Shown: positions 50,354 through 59,955 of the stretch, in pieces
Numbering within the stretch: position 1 is the first letter of the stretch
How the letters are laid out: each line of letters starts with the position of its first letter
Assembly (NCBI RefSeq): GCF_024661895.1
Contig: NZ_CP102453.1
Location: 1,984,001-2,048,000, forward strand
Direction of reading: 5' to 3'
Source: Fundicoccus culcitae
GTDB taxonomy: Bacteria; Bacillota; Bacilli; Lactobacillales; Aerococcaceae
Length of the DNA: 64,000 bases
The notes under the pieces: model-generated
The model's input: the letters and a program-made list of their open reading frames with translations, nothing else
Told to the model about the DNA's origin: nothing
The model's database searches: none
Program-made: the position numbers and the translations under genes

Positions 50354-50412
50354 AATAAATATCACTGCTTCGCTACAGAAAAACAATTGTAGTTGAGGCA
50401 GTGATATTTATT
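50354..50412. repeat. Dispersed 3'-end palindrome, longest perfect copy
   Basis: AATAAATATCACTGC (50354-50368) and GCAGTGATATTTATT (50398-50412) form a perfect 15-bp stem 3 bases after the pepC stop codon, with a 29-base loop that has a smaller hairpin (CTACA...TGTAG). TTAGTAAAAAAAAC follows, so it may terminate pepC. Confidence 0.85.
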
Positions 50413-50500
50413 AGTAAAAAAAACTTAAGCAAATCGCAAGCAGAACTTTACTCTCAACTGCTATGATAAGGATAGATTATTTAGAAAGTTGGGCAATAAA

Positions 50501-51424
50501 ATGACACAAAAAAAGATTCTCATTCTCTCGTTCTTCCTTGCTCTTGGCTTAACTTTTATTATTCGTGAAGATTTATTAACGCAATATTTACCTGAACAAA
50601 CGATTTTAGCCTTAAATGAAGCAAACATTGAAGGGATTCCGGAAGAAATTCAAGGGGTTTGGGAATACCAAGATGCTAATGGTCGCCATCAAATGGTGTT
50701 ACGTGGGGACACGATGATTATGACCAACCCGGATGGGACCTATTTTTATGAAGATATTCAAACGCAAGCAGACAATCAAGGTGGGACAAGTCATTATACC
50801 TTAAATTGGGATGTCAATCAGTTCAATGACCGCTATCGTAATATTGAAATCAATCCTTTATCACCGAATTATCAATTAACCTATGATAAAAATGCGGACA
50901 CCTTAACATCCTTAAACGAAGTCACTTTTAGTCGTAATTTAAATGCGGAATGGAGCACGATTATGCGTGATCGTTTGAACCAAACGCAGCCGATTAATGC
51001 AGAAACGTTACGTCGTGTCGATAATCAAACCTTGATTGATTATTATGCCACGGCTCAACAGCAATACGGAGAAGATGACCCCGTCATTTGGCAAGAAATC
51101 TATTTTATGATTGTTGATGATTACCCGGCCTTGGATCTTATACCAAGACAGGATTACGCGACGTATTTAAGCCTGGCTGAAACGATTGCTACTCAACTTA
51201 GTTTGCCCTTAAATCAGCTAAATAAAGCAGATCCCGTACAGGTTTTAGAATGGTATCAATTGGCAGACGGTGAGACGGATGAGGAAAAAATTAATACGAT
51301 TCAACCTGCGATTGAACAGGCTCGGATCGACTATGCCAACCGCCAGGATAGCTATATTTATAGCTTAAGAACGATTAGTGACCCGCAAGCAATTTGGACC
51401 GGCGCCATTCACAGTTTAGAGTAA
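50501..51424 (+). CDS. Secreted or membrane-anchored protein of unknown function
   Basis: I do not recognise this 307-residue protein. The ATG at 50501 is preferred over the TTG at 50489, with no strong ribosome site for either. An N-terminal hydrophobic segment (about residues 5-22) looks like a signal anchor. Residues 45-145 (GIPEEIQGVWEYQDANGRHQ, then MVLRGDTMIMTNPDGTY) resemble small lipocalin-like beta domains that start with a G-x-W motif. The second half is helical (DRLNQTQPINAETLRRVDNQ). It stands alone between pepC and rsmG, with a terminator after it. Confidence 0.7.
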   Translation: MTQKKILILSFFLALGLTFIIREDLLTQYLPEQTILALNEANIEGIPEEIQGVWEYQDANGRHQMVLRGDTMIMTNPDGTYFYEDIQTQADNQGGTSHYTLNWDVNQFNDRYRNIEINPLSPNYQLTYDKNADTLTSLNEVTFSRNLNAEWSTIMRDRLNQTQPINAETLRRVDNQTLIDYYATAQQQYGEDDPVIWQEIYFMIVDDYPALDLIPRQDYATYLSLAETIATQLSLPLNQLNKADPVQVLEWYQLADGETDEEKINTIQPAIEQARIDYANRQDSYIYSLRTISDPQAIWTGAIHSLE

Positions 51425-51430
51425 AATTTA

Positions 51431-51478
51431 AATCTGAAGCTTTCCCTAAAGCCATATACGGGAGTGCTTCAGATTTTT
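51431..51478 (+). terminator. Terminator after the unknown secreted-protein gene
   Basis: AATCTGAAGC (51431-51440) and GCTTCAGATT pair with a loop of about 25 bases, then TTTTT. Confidence 0.75.
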
Positions 51479-51561
51479 GGAATTTTAGGCTTGTTTCCCT
51501 CTAAATGTTCCCCAATTTTTCGACACAATTTCATTGCTATTAAAGTCAGAATCAGGTAAAG

Positions 51562-51590
51562 TATAATAGGCGTGAAACAAAATGTTTCAC
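51562..51590 (+). promoter_or_regulatory. Promoter region of rsmG-parAB with an everted parS palindrome
   Basis: TATAAT (51562-51567) is followed by GTGAAACA, AAA, TGTTTCAC (51572-51590), which are the two halves of parS in reversed order. It lies at the predicted transcription start of the operon. No clean -35 hexamer is seen at 17 bases. Confidence 0.55.
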
Positions 51591-51609
51591 AAAAAAGGAG
51601 GGAATCCAT

Positions 51610-52329
51610 TTGACGGTTGATGAATTTATTCAAGCTTTAGCTGAACAGGGAATTGAGTTAACTGAACAACAACTTACTCAATTCGAAGACTATTACCGCT
51701 TACTCGTTGAGTGGAATCAAAAAATTAATTTAACAGCTATAACGGATAAAGAAGAAGTATATTTAAAACATTTTTATGATAGTTTAATGATGCTATGGTT
51801 AAATCCACTCGACAACTATCAAATTAAATTATGTGATGTTGGCTCAGGAGCGGGTTTTCCAAGTATTCCACTTAAAATCGTCAAACCTGAATTAGACGTC
51901 ACTATTATTGACTCACTCAATAAACGCATTAATTTTTTAAATTTATTAGTAGCAGAATTAGGTTTAACGGGTGTCCAAGCCATTCATGCACGCGCTGAAG
52001 AAGCTGGCCAAGATCCCTTGTATAGAGCTCAATTTGATGTAACAACTGCAAGAGCGGTAGCCCCCTTAAATGTTTTATGCGAATTTTGCCTCCCTTTAAC
52101 CAAAAAAGGCGGCTATTTTTTAGCCATGAAAGGCCAAAAAGCTAACCAAGAAGTGGCGGAAGCTCAAAAGGCCATCACCACCTTAGGGGCCAAAATCGAA
52201 GGCCAAAAGGATGCACAATTACCCGGGGAAGAAAGTGACCGTTCGATTGTTATCATTAAAAAAACGTTGGACACCCCTAATAAATACCCCCGTAAAGCAG
52301 GCAAGCCACTTAAACAACCTATTATTTAA
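51610..52329 (+). CDS. rsmG: 16S rRNA (guanine-527-N7)-methyltransferase RsmG
   Basis: RsmG methylates G527 of 16S rRNA with S-adenosylmethionine. The TTG start lies seven bases after GGAGGG. The 239 residues have the SAM motif LCDVGSGAGFPSIPLKIV (near 75-92), DSLNKRINFLN and TTARAVAPL (near 144). The C-terminal tail NKYPRKAGKPLKQPII is encoded by a copy of the dispersed intergenic element. It precedes parA by 13 bp, the usual Firmicute order. Confidence 0.95.
   Translation: MTVDEFIQALAEQGIELTEQQLTQFEDYYRLLVEWNQKINLTAITDKEEVYLKHFYDSLMMLWLNPLDNYQIKLCDVGSGAGFPSIPLKIVKPELDVTIIDSLNKRINFLNLLVAELGLTGVQAIHARAEEAGQDPLYRAQFDVTTARAVAPLNVLCEFCLPLTKKGGYFLAMKGQKANQEVAEAQKAITTLGAKIEGQKDAQLPGEESDRSIVIIKKTLDTPNKYPRKAGKPLKQPII
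52279..52292 (+). repeat. Dispersed 3'-end element inside the rsmG reading frame
   Basis: AATAAATACCCCCG followed by TAAAGCAGG closely matches the full copy at 40356. It encodes part of the last 16 residues of RsmG. Confidence 0.6.
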
Positions 52330-52342
52330 AGGAGAATGAACC

Positions 52343-53110
52343 ATGGGAAGAATGATAGCGATTGGTAATCAAAAAGGCGGTGTTGGAAAAACAACCACGA
52401 CCGTTAACCTTGGAGCCGCTTTAGCCTCGTTAGGTCAAAAAGTCTTAATCATCGATTCAGACTCACAAGGTAATGCAACAAGTGGTTTAGGCATTGAACG
52501 GGGCGATGTTCATCAAAGTTTATACGAAATTCTTGTCAATGAAGTCCCGATGAAAGATTATATTTTACCCACCTCACGTGAAAATTTATATATCGTGCCT
52601 TCAACCATCCAATTAGCAGCGGCTGAGATTGAACTAGCCGGTGTTAAAAATCGCGAACAACGACTCAAACAAGCCGTCGAACCTGTTCGTGACCAATATG
52701 ATTTCATTTTAGTAGATTGTCCACCCTCTTTAGGACAGCTTTCGATTAACGCATTTACGGCCAGTGATACGATTTTAATCCCTGTCCAAGCCGAATATTA
52801 CGCCTTAGAAGGCTTAAGCCAGTTATTGAATACCATTCGTTTAGTCCAAAGAACCTACAACAAAGACTTTAGAATTGAAGGGGTCCTTTTAACGATGTTA
52901 GATGCTAGGACCAATTTAGGCTATGAAGTTGTCGAAGAAGTGAAGAAATATTTCCAAGAGAAAGTTTATGATACCATTATCACCCGCAATGTTAGACTGT
53001 CAGAAGCACCATCATATGGCCAATCAATTATTGACTATGATCCGCGCTCACGTGGCGCTGAACTATATATGGACTTAGCAAAGGAAGTGTTAGCAAATGT
53101 CGAAAGCTAG
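52343..53110 (+). CDS. parA: Chromosome partitioning ATPase ParA (Soj)
   Basis: This Walker-type ATPase works with ParB to segregate origins and control initiation. The 255 residues have the deviant Walker A KGGVGKTTTTVNLGAALA (near residues 10-27), VDCPPSLG (near 125) and the RNVRLSEAPSYGQSI segment (near 215). GGAGAATG precedes the ATG. It overlaps parB by 14 bp. Confidence 0.96.
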   Translation: MGRMIAIGNQKGGVGKTTTTVNLGAALASLGQKVLIIDSDSQGNATSGLGIERGDVHQSLYEILVNEVPMKDYILPTSRENLYIVPSTIQLAAAEIELAGVKNREQRLKQAVEPVRDQYDFILVDCPPSLGQLSINAFTASDTILIPVQAEYYALEGLSQLLNTIRLVQRTYNKDFRIEGVLLTMLDARTNLGYEVVEEVKKYFQEKVYDTIITRNVRLSEAPSYGQSIIDYDPRSRGAELYMDLAKEVLANVES

Positions 53111-53978
53111 AAAAAGTGGCTTAGGGCGTGGAATGGATGCTTTGTTTAGTTCTTACGAAGAAACACCCGCTGACCATGAGATTGTAGAAGATATCTTATT
53201 AGAGGATATTCGGCCCAATCCTTACCAGCCACGGAAAAAATTTGATGAAACCTTGTTACAAGAACTAGCCGACTCGATTAAACAATCGGGCGTTTTTCAA
53301 CCCGTTATTTTACGTCAATCGACGATTAAAGGCTACGAACTGATTGCCGGTGAACGTCGTGTTCGAGCTAGTCGCATGGCAGGTAAAACATCAATTCCAG
53401 CCATTGTTCGTGACCTAGATGAACAACAAATGATTGAAATTGCCGTCATTGAAAACTTGCAACGGGAAGACTTGAGTCCGCTCGAAGAAGCAGAGGCATA
53501 CAGCTTATTAATGAATAAATTATCCTTAACACAAGCCGAAGTGGCCGATCGTATGGGGAAAAGTCGTCCTTACATTGCCAATTATATTCGGTTATTGAGT
53601 TTACCTGATGAAGTCAAAGAAATGGTGAATGATAACCATTTGTCCATGGGTCAAGCTCGGACTTTATTAGGCTTAAAAGATAAAAATCAATTAATCCCCC
53701 TAGCTAAAAAAGTCTTGGATGAACAATTAACGGTTAGACAGTTAGAAGAGTATGTGCAACGTCTCAATAGCCAGTCACCAGCACCTGATGATACGAAAAA
53801 GAAACCGGCTAAAGTTAAAAAACCAGCGGAAATTATCGCGATTGAACAACAAATGCAAGACTACTTTGGGACATCGGCGATTATCCATCAAAAAGGGGAT
53901 AAAGGTAAAATTGAAATTGAATATTTATCTCAATCGGATTTAATTCGTATCTTAGATTTATTAGATATTCAACTGTAA
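53097..53978 (+). CDS. parB: Chromosome partitioning protein ParB (Spo0J)
   Basis: ParB binds parS, slides on DNA as a CTP-dependent clamp and loads SMC. The 293 residues show an N-terminal KARKSGLGRGMDALF motif, the CTP-binding GERRVRASRMAGK segment (near residue 87), IENLQREDLSPLEEA, a helix-turn-helix near 140-165 (TQAEVADRMGKSRPYIANYIR) and a C-terminal dimer domain. Two perfect parS sites lie 37-38 kb upstream across oriC. Confidence 0.96.
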   Translation: MSKARKSGLGRGMDALFSSYEETPADHEIVEDILLEDIRPNPYQPRKKFDETLLQELADSIKQSGVFQPVILRQSTIKGYELIAGERRVRASRMAGKTSIPAIVRDLDEQQMIEIAVIENLQREDLSPLEEAEAYSLLMNKLSLTQAEVADRMGKSRPYIANYIRLLSLPDEVKEMVNDNHLSMGQARTLLGLKDKNQLIPLAKKVLDEQLTVRQLEEYVQRLNSQSPAPDDTKKKPAKVKKPAEIIAIEQQMQDYFGTSAIIHQKGDKGKIEIEYLSQSDLIRILDLLDIQL

Positions 53979-53993
53979 GGAGTTAGTAAGAAG

Positions 53994-54215
53994 ATGGAAC
54001 AAAAACAATACGATCTATTAGATATCGTTGAAATGCGTAAACCGCATGCTTGCCAAACAAACCGTTGGCAAATTATTCGCATGGGGATGGATATTAAAAT
54101 TAAATGCCTTAACTGTAATCATGTCGTCACCTTGTTACGACGCGATTTTGATAAGAAATTAAAACGCGTTCTTGTCAAACATGCATCCAATGACATAACT
54201 GAATCAACCGACTAG
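53994..54215 (+). CDS. DUF951 family small protein
   Basis: The 73-residue protein matches the DUF951 family often found between parB and ychF: DIVEMRKPHACQTNRWQIIR (residues 10-29), then IKIKCLNCNHVV with a zinc-ribbon-like CLNC pair. Function is unknown. GGAGTTAG-type sequence precedes the ATG. Confidence 0.88.
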   Translation: MEQKQYDLLDIVEMRKPHACQTNRWQIIRMGMDIKIKCLNCNHVVTLLRRDFDKKLKRVLVKHASNDITESTD

Positions 54216-54232
54216 AAGAAAGAGAGTGAACT

Positions 54233-55333
54233 ATGGCACTAACAGCCGGAATCGTTGGCTTACCCAACGTAGGAAAATCAACTTTATTTAATGCAATTAC
54301 CAAAGCCGGAGTCGAAGCGGCTAACTATCCTTTCGCAACAATTGATCCCAATGTAGGGGTTGTAGAAGTACCTGATAAACGATTAAATAATATTACCCAA
54401 CTAGTTAAACCTAAAAAGACCGTTCCAACAACCATTGAATTTACCGATATTGCCGGGATTGTTAAAGGGGCTAGTAAAGGTGAAGGCCTAGGCAACAAAT
54501 TTCTTAGCCATATCCGCCAAGTCGATGCCATTTGTCATGTGGTTCGTTGCTTTGATGATGGTAACATTACCCATGTTTCTGGTAAAGTTGATCCTATATC
54601 AGATATTGAGACCATCAACTTGGAATTAATCTTTGCTGACTTAGAGTCCATTGATAAACGCATCGGTCGTGTCGCAAAATTGGCTAAAACAAAAGATAAA
54701 GAGGCGGTTGCCGAATTAGAAGTTTTAGAAATTTTAAAAGAAGCTCTGGAAAATAACCAAATGGCTAATGCGATTGAATTTTCAGACGAACAAGAACCCA
54801 TTGTTAAAAGTTTATTTTTATTAACCCGTAAAAAAATGATCTACGTAGCTAACATCGCAGAAGATGAAGTCAGTGATCCATCTAATAATCCTTACCTTAA
54901 ACAAGTCGAAGCCTTAGCCGCTGAACAAGGTGCTGAAGTTGTACCAATTTGTGCTCAACTTGAGGAAGAAATTGCCGAACTAGATGATGAGGAAAAAAGC
55001 GACTTTTTAGCTGGTTACGGCTTAGAAGAATCAGGACTTGACCGCTTGATTCAATCCGTTTATTCTTTACTAGGACTATCAACGTATTTTACAGCCGGTG
55101 AACAAGAAGTCCGCGCTTGGACCTTTCGAAACGGCACCAAAGCCCCTCAAGCAGCTGGAATTATTCACTCTGATTTTGAACGTGGTTTTATTCGCGCTGA
55201 GACAGTTTCATATGAGGATTTAATGACTTACGGTTCCATGCAAGCGGCCAAAGAAGCCGGTCGCGTCCGCTCCGAAGGTAAAGAATACGTCGTAAAAGAC
55301 GGCGACATCATGCTATTCCGCTTTAACGTCTAA
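54233..55333 (+). CDS. ychF: Redox-regulated ATPase YchF (OLA1 family)
   Basis: This OBG-like P-loop protein hydrolyses ATP rather than GTP and associates with ribosomes. The 366 residues have [15 protein letters not shown] (near residues 6-20), the switch [21 protein letters not shown] and, at the C-terminus, a TGS domain ending [21 protein letters not shown] precedes the ATG. It follows parB-DUF951 in the same direction. Confidence 0.96.
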   Translation: MALTAGIVGLPNVGKSTLFNAITKAGVEAANYPFATIDPNVGVVEVPDKRLNNITQLVKPKKTVPTTIEFTDIAGIVKGASKGEGLGNKFLSHIRQVDAICHVVRCFDDGNITHVSGKVDPISDIETINLELIFADLESIDKRIGRVAKLAKTKDKEAVAELEVLEILKEALENNQMANAIEFSDEQEPIVKSLFLLTRKKMIYVANIAEDEVSDPSNNPYLKQVEALAAEQGAEVVPICAQLEEEIAELDDEEKSDFLAGYGLEESGLDRLIQSVYSLLGLSTYFTAGEQEVRAWTFRNGTKAPQAAGIIHSDFERGFIRAETVSYEDLMTYGSMQAAKEAGRVRSEGKEYVVKDGDIMLFRFNV

Positions 55334-55355
55334 TAATATATACAGGAGGCCAACG

Positions 55356-56213
55356 ATGAGCGAAGAAAAAAATACCACACCTCAAACGGATGAAGTAGTT
55401 GAAACCCTTGAGCGTGAGGAATCAACAGAAACAACTGAAACAACGACTGAAAACAATTTGAACAAGCAAGGATCAACTAATAAAGAGACGGAAAAGCCAC
55501 AAAGTCTATCTGAACAAATGTCTTCGGATGATTATGTAATCTACGGCGTCACCCCAGAGGTATTTAATCAATTAACTAAAAAGAATCAACAGTTTATTAT
55601 TGCCGTGGATCGTCAATTACAACAGACCGATATCGCCCCCAGTGCGCTAGCGGCTGTCTATTTGGAAATTGCTGAAACCTTGATTCAAGGACAATCGACA
55701 GGTCAAACGGCTAAACATTTATACGGAACGCCAACCGAAGCTGTGGCGGTTATTAAAGAACAAAAATTTCCAACCCAAGACCAATTAGAGCCCGTTCGTT
55801 CGCCGGATTGGCAAATCGCACTAGATGGCTCTCTAATTCTTGGATCAATTTATGTGGCTTTAACAGGTTTTTCATTGATAAACAATGCAACGGAAGAAGT
55901 TACCTATCAAGGCATGGGAATTATTACCGTTATTGTTAACTATATCATGGCTGGTTTAGCGATGTTACAAACATCTAAAGTGTTGCCCAACCCTGATGCA
56001 CCAAAGGGCAAAAAAGGTTACTTTAAATACTTCGGTGTTGCGACCTTGTCCATGGTTGCTTGGATATTATCCGTAGTACTGACATCAACCTTTATTCCAC
56101 CATCTATCAATATCCCCGTACCTGGCGAATGGTTATTAGGTATAGGACTAGCTACTTTTGCTTTACGCTTCTACTTAAAACGCAAACTCAATATTCAAGG
56201 CGGGATATTTTAA
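55356..56213 (+). CDS. DUF1129 family membrane protein
   Basis: The 285-residue protein has an acidic, Glu/Thr-rich N-terminus (about residues 1-60), a helical DUF1129-like domain (LTKKNQQFIIAVDRQL near 72, GQTAKHLYGTP near 117) and four membrane helices (about 150-275). The DUF1129 family is common in Lactobacillales and uncharacterised. It begins 22 bp after ychF with a CAGGAGG site and ends in a small hairpin. Confidence 0.85.
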   Translation: MSEEKNTTPQTDEVVETLEREESTETTETTTENNLNKQGSTNKETEKPQSLSEQMSSDDYVIYGVTPEVFNQLTKKNQQFIIAVDRQLQQTDIAPSALAAVYLEIAETLIQGQSTGQTAKHLYGTPTEAVAVIKEQKFPTQDQLEPVRSPDWQIALDGSLILGSIYVALTGFSLINNATEEVTYQGMGIITVIVNYIMAGLAMLQTSKVLPNPDAPKGKKGYFKYFGVATLSMVAWILSVVLTSTFIPPSINIPVPGEWLLGIGLATFALRFYLKRKLNIQGGIF

Positions 56214-56217
56214 TCAT

Positions 56218-56247
56218 GAGGGCACTATCTACACAGATAGTGTCTTT
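56218..56247 (+). terminator. Hairpin after the DUF1129 gene
   Basis: GGCACTATCT and AGATAGTGTC pair around ACAC, then TTTT. A weak terminator. Confidence 0.65.
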
Positions 56248-56329
56248 TAGTATAAAAAACCTGAACGATTAAATAATTTCTCATTTTTAAATTCACATTC
56301 TACTTGAGTCTCTCTATCAAACATGATAG

Positions 56330-57850
<1,521 letters not shown>

Positions 57851-57854
57851 ACCT

Positions 57855-57880
57855 TAGCAGCCTACGGGCTGCTTTTTTTA
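57855..57880 (+). terminator. guaB terminator
   Basis: GCAGCC and GGGCTGC form a short GC-rich stem followed by seven T residues. Confidence 0.88.
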
Positions 57881-57939
57881 ATAAATACCTCTGCTGATCT
57901 TTTACAAAAAAGTTTATTTTTAGTTTAGAAATATTTATT
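57880..57939. repeat. Dispersed 3'-end palindrome, diverged copy
   Basis: AATAAATACCTCTGC, which continues CTGATC as in the purA copy, starts at the end of the guaB terminator; AAATATTTATT about 40 bases later is the weaker second arm. Confidence 0.5.
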
Positions 57940-58096
57940 ATTATTAATCTTTATCTAGTATTATTGACGATAATATGAATTTATTAAGATAAAAGCTAGT
58001 ATTCATATCATTTTGATTTAATAATTAAGAAAAATAGTTATAATAGTATATGAGGAGCTATTAATTAAAAATAGACATCTTTAGAAAGGAAGTGGC

Positions 58097-58789
58097 ATGA
58101 TGCGTATCCTAGTTGTTGATGACGATCGTGAAATAGTAGAATTATTAAATATATACTTACAAAATGAAGGGTATGAGGTTATTAAAGCGTACAACGGGCA
58201 ACAAGCCCTGAACTACATTAAAAATGATGACGATATATCCTTGGTAATCTTAGATTTAATGATGCCAAAAGTACAAGGTTCAGAAGTATTAGAAAAATTA
58301 AGGGCGGCTAATCATAGTATTCCTGTCATAATTTTGTCGGCAAAATCTTCCGATAATGACAAAATCCAAGGCTTGATTTCTGGAGCGGATGATTATGTAA
58401 CCAAACCATTCAATCCGTTAGAAGTCATTGCTCGCGTTAAATCGCTCTTACGTCGCCAATACCGTTATGCAGAAAATGAAGAACCAGATGTGGTTGAAGT
58501 GGGACCTCTCATTATTCGTAAAGAATCCCATGAAGTAAAGACGATTACAGGCAAAGATATTCAGTTAACAGCTTTAGAATTTGGTATTTTATATCTGTTA
58601 GCGAGCCATCCAAACCGCGTATTTAGTGCGGAAGAAATTTTTGAATCGGTCTGGAATCAAGAAAGTATTGTGAGTGCCAAAACGGTAATGGTCCATGTAA
58701 GTCACTTGCGTGACAAAATTGAAAGTGCCACTGGTGGCGAAAAAGTAATCCAAACGGTGTGGGGAGTAGGCTATAAAATTGAAGGCTGA
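58097..58789 (+). CDS. OmpR/PhoB-type response regulator, VanR-like
   Basis: The 230-residue protein has a receiver domain with phospho-acceptor Asp53 (VILDLMMP) and the conserved lysine in YVTKPFNPLEV, followed by an OmpR-type winged helix (LTALEFGILYLLASHPNRVFS). Its sequence is closest in style to the VanR group. It overlaps the kinase gene by 11 bp, so the pair is a two-component system. Its targets are unknown; the DacA-like gene downstream is a candidate. AAGGAAGTGG precedes the ATG. Confidence 0.92.
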   Translation: MMRILVVDDDREIVELLNIYLQNEGYEVIKAYNGQQALNYIKNDDDISLVILDLMMPKVQGSEVLEKLRAANHSIPVIILSAKSSDNDKIQGLISGADDYVTKPFNPLEVIARVKSLLRRQYRYAENEEPDVVEVGPLIIRKESHEVKTITGKDIQLTALEFGILYLLASHPNRVFSAEEIFESVWNQESIVSAKTVMVHVSHLRDKIESATGGEKVIQTVWGVGYKIEG

Positions 58790-59945
58790 TAATCCACAAA
58801 CAAATCAGCCAACAATGAAGCTCACCCGTTTAGAAATTAGTGAGTTAATTGTTGAAATGGTAATAACACTCGGAATCGTCTTTTTTCTATATCTGAGTGT
58901 TATTTTGCTAGCTCGTGATTTGATTGATTTTCCATTTTCCTGGCGCGGTTCACCTCCGATTTCGATTCGAATGCGCTTTTTTCTTGATGATGCAACAATC
59001 AATTTTTTCTTGTGGATATTTACTTTGTTGTCTTTTGTAGTCGGTTTGTTAATTACCTATTGGCGCTTTAAAAGACGCTATCGTTTGATGAAGTTAGAAC
59101 ATGTTTTAAGCTATGTGACCTACATTGCTCAAGGAAATTATGATATTCGGATTCCGGAAAACACGATTCCCGATTTAGCGGAAGTGACAAATAGTATCAA
59201 TATGTTGGTTGATAGTACGGTGGAAGCGTTGGAGGAAGAACGGCGTGTTGAAAAGACAAAAGATGAATTAATTACCAATATTGGTCATGATTTACGAACG
59301 CCGTTGACATCCATTATCGGATATTTAGGTTTAATTGAAAATAAGCAGTACCATGACGAAGAAGAAATGTTACAATATACACATACGGCATATACCAAAG
59401 CACTTCGCATGCAGTCCCTTGTGGATGATTTGTTCGATTACGCTGCTTCACGCCAAACAACCTACGAAATTGATCCACAACCTGTACAAGTCGCTTTATT
59501 TTTAGAACAATTAGCAGCTGATTTTGTCTTAGCGGCAAGAGAAAAAGGTTTAGACCTGCAAGTCAATGTCACGCCTGCTAACTTGTCAGCTAATTTAGAC
59601 CTTGATAAAATGGCGCGTGTTTTTTATAACCTCATCACTAATGCCTTTAAATATGGTTATGATGCGACCTTTATTAAATTAAATGCTTATCCGTCAAAAA
59701 ATAAAGCGAATTATGTGATTTTTGAAGTGATCAATGATGGTGCCCCGATTAACGAAGCAGAAATTGAACGTATTTTTGAAAGAAGTTACCGTTCCGACCA
59801 ATCCCGTCACGGCGACGAACCTGGTAGTGGAATTGGCCTAGCGATTGTTTCGAGCATTGTCGAATCGCACCAAGGTCAGGTATATGCGGCGAATGAAAAC
59901 AATCAAACCGTTTTTCGCATTGAAATGCCGCAAAATTTAAAATAG
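58779..59945 (+). CDS. Sensor histidine kinase, VanS-like
   Basis: The 388-residue kinase has two membrane helices (about residues 24-46 and 75-95) with a short outer loop, a HAMP-like linker, a dimerisation helix with His170 (NIGHDLRTPL) and an ATPase domain with FYNLITNAFKY (N box) and GSGIGLAIV (G2 box). The TTG at 58779 is used because GGGGAGTAGG lies upstream; it overlaps the regulator gene. A wall-stress stimulus is suggested by the VanS-like form and the DacA-like neighbour, but this is inference. Confidence 0.9.
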   Translation: MKADNPQTNQPTMKLTRLEISELIVEMVITLGIVFFLYLSVILLARDLIDFPFSWRGSPPISIRMRFFLDDATINFFLWIFTLLSFVVGLLITYWRFKRRYRLMKLEHVLSYVTYIAQGNYDIRIPENTIPDLAEVTNSINMLVDSTVEALEEERRVEKTKDELITNIGHDLRTPLTSIIGYLGLIENKQYHDEEEMLQYTHTAYTKALRMQSLVDDLFDYAASRQTTYEIDPQPVQVALFLEQLAADFVLAAREKGLDLQVNVTPANLSANLDLDKMARVFYNLITNAFKYGYDATFIKLNAYPSKNKANYVIFEVINDGAPINEAEIERIFERSYRSDQSRHGDEPGSGIGLAIVSSIVESHQGQVYAANENNQTVFRIEMPQNLK

Positions 59946-59955
59946 GTGACTTAAA

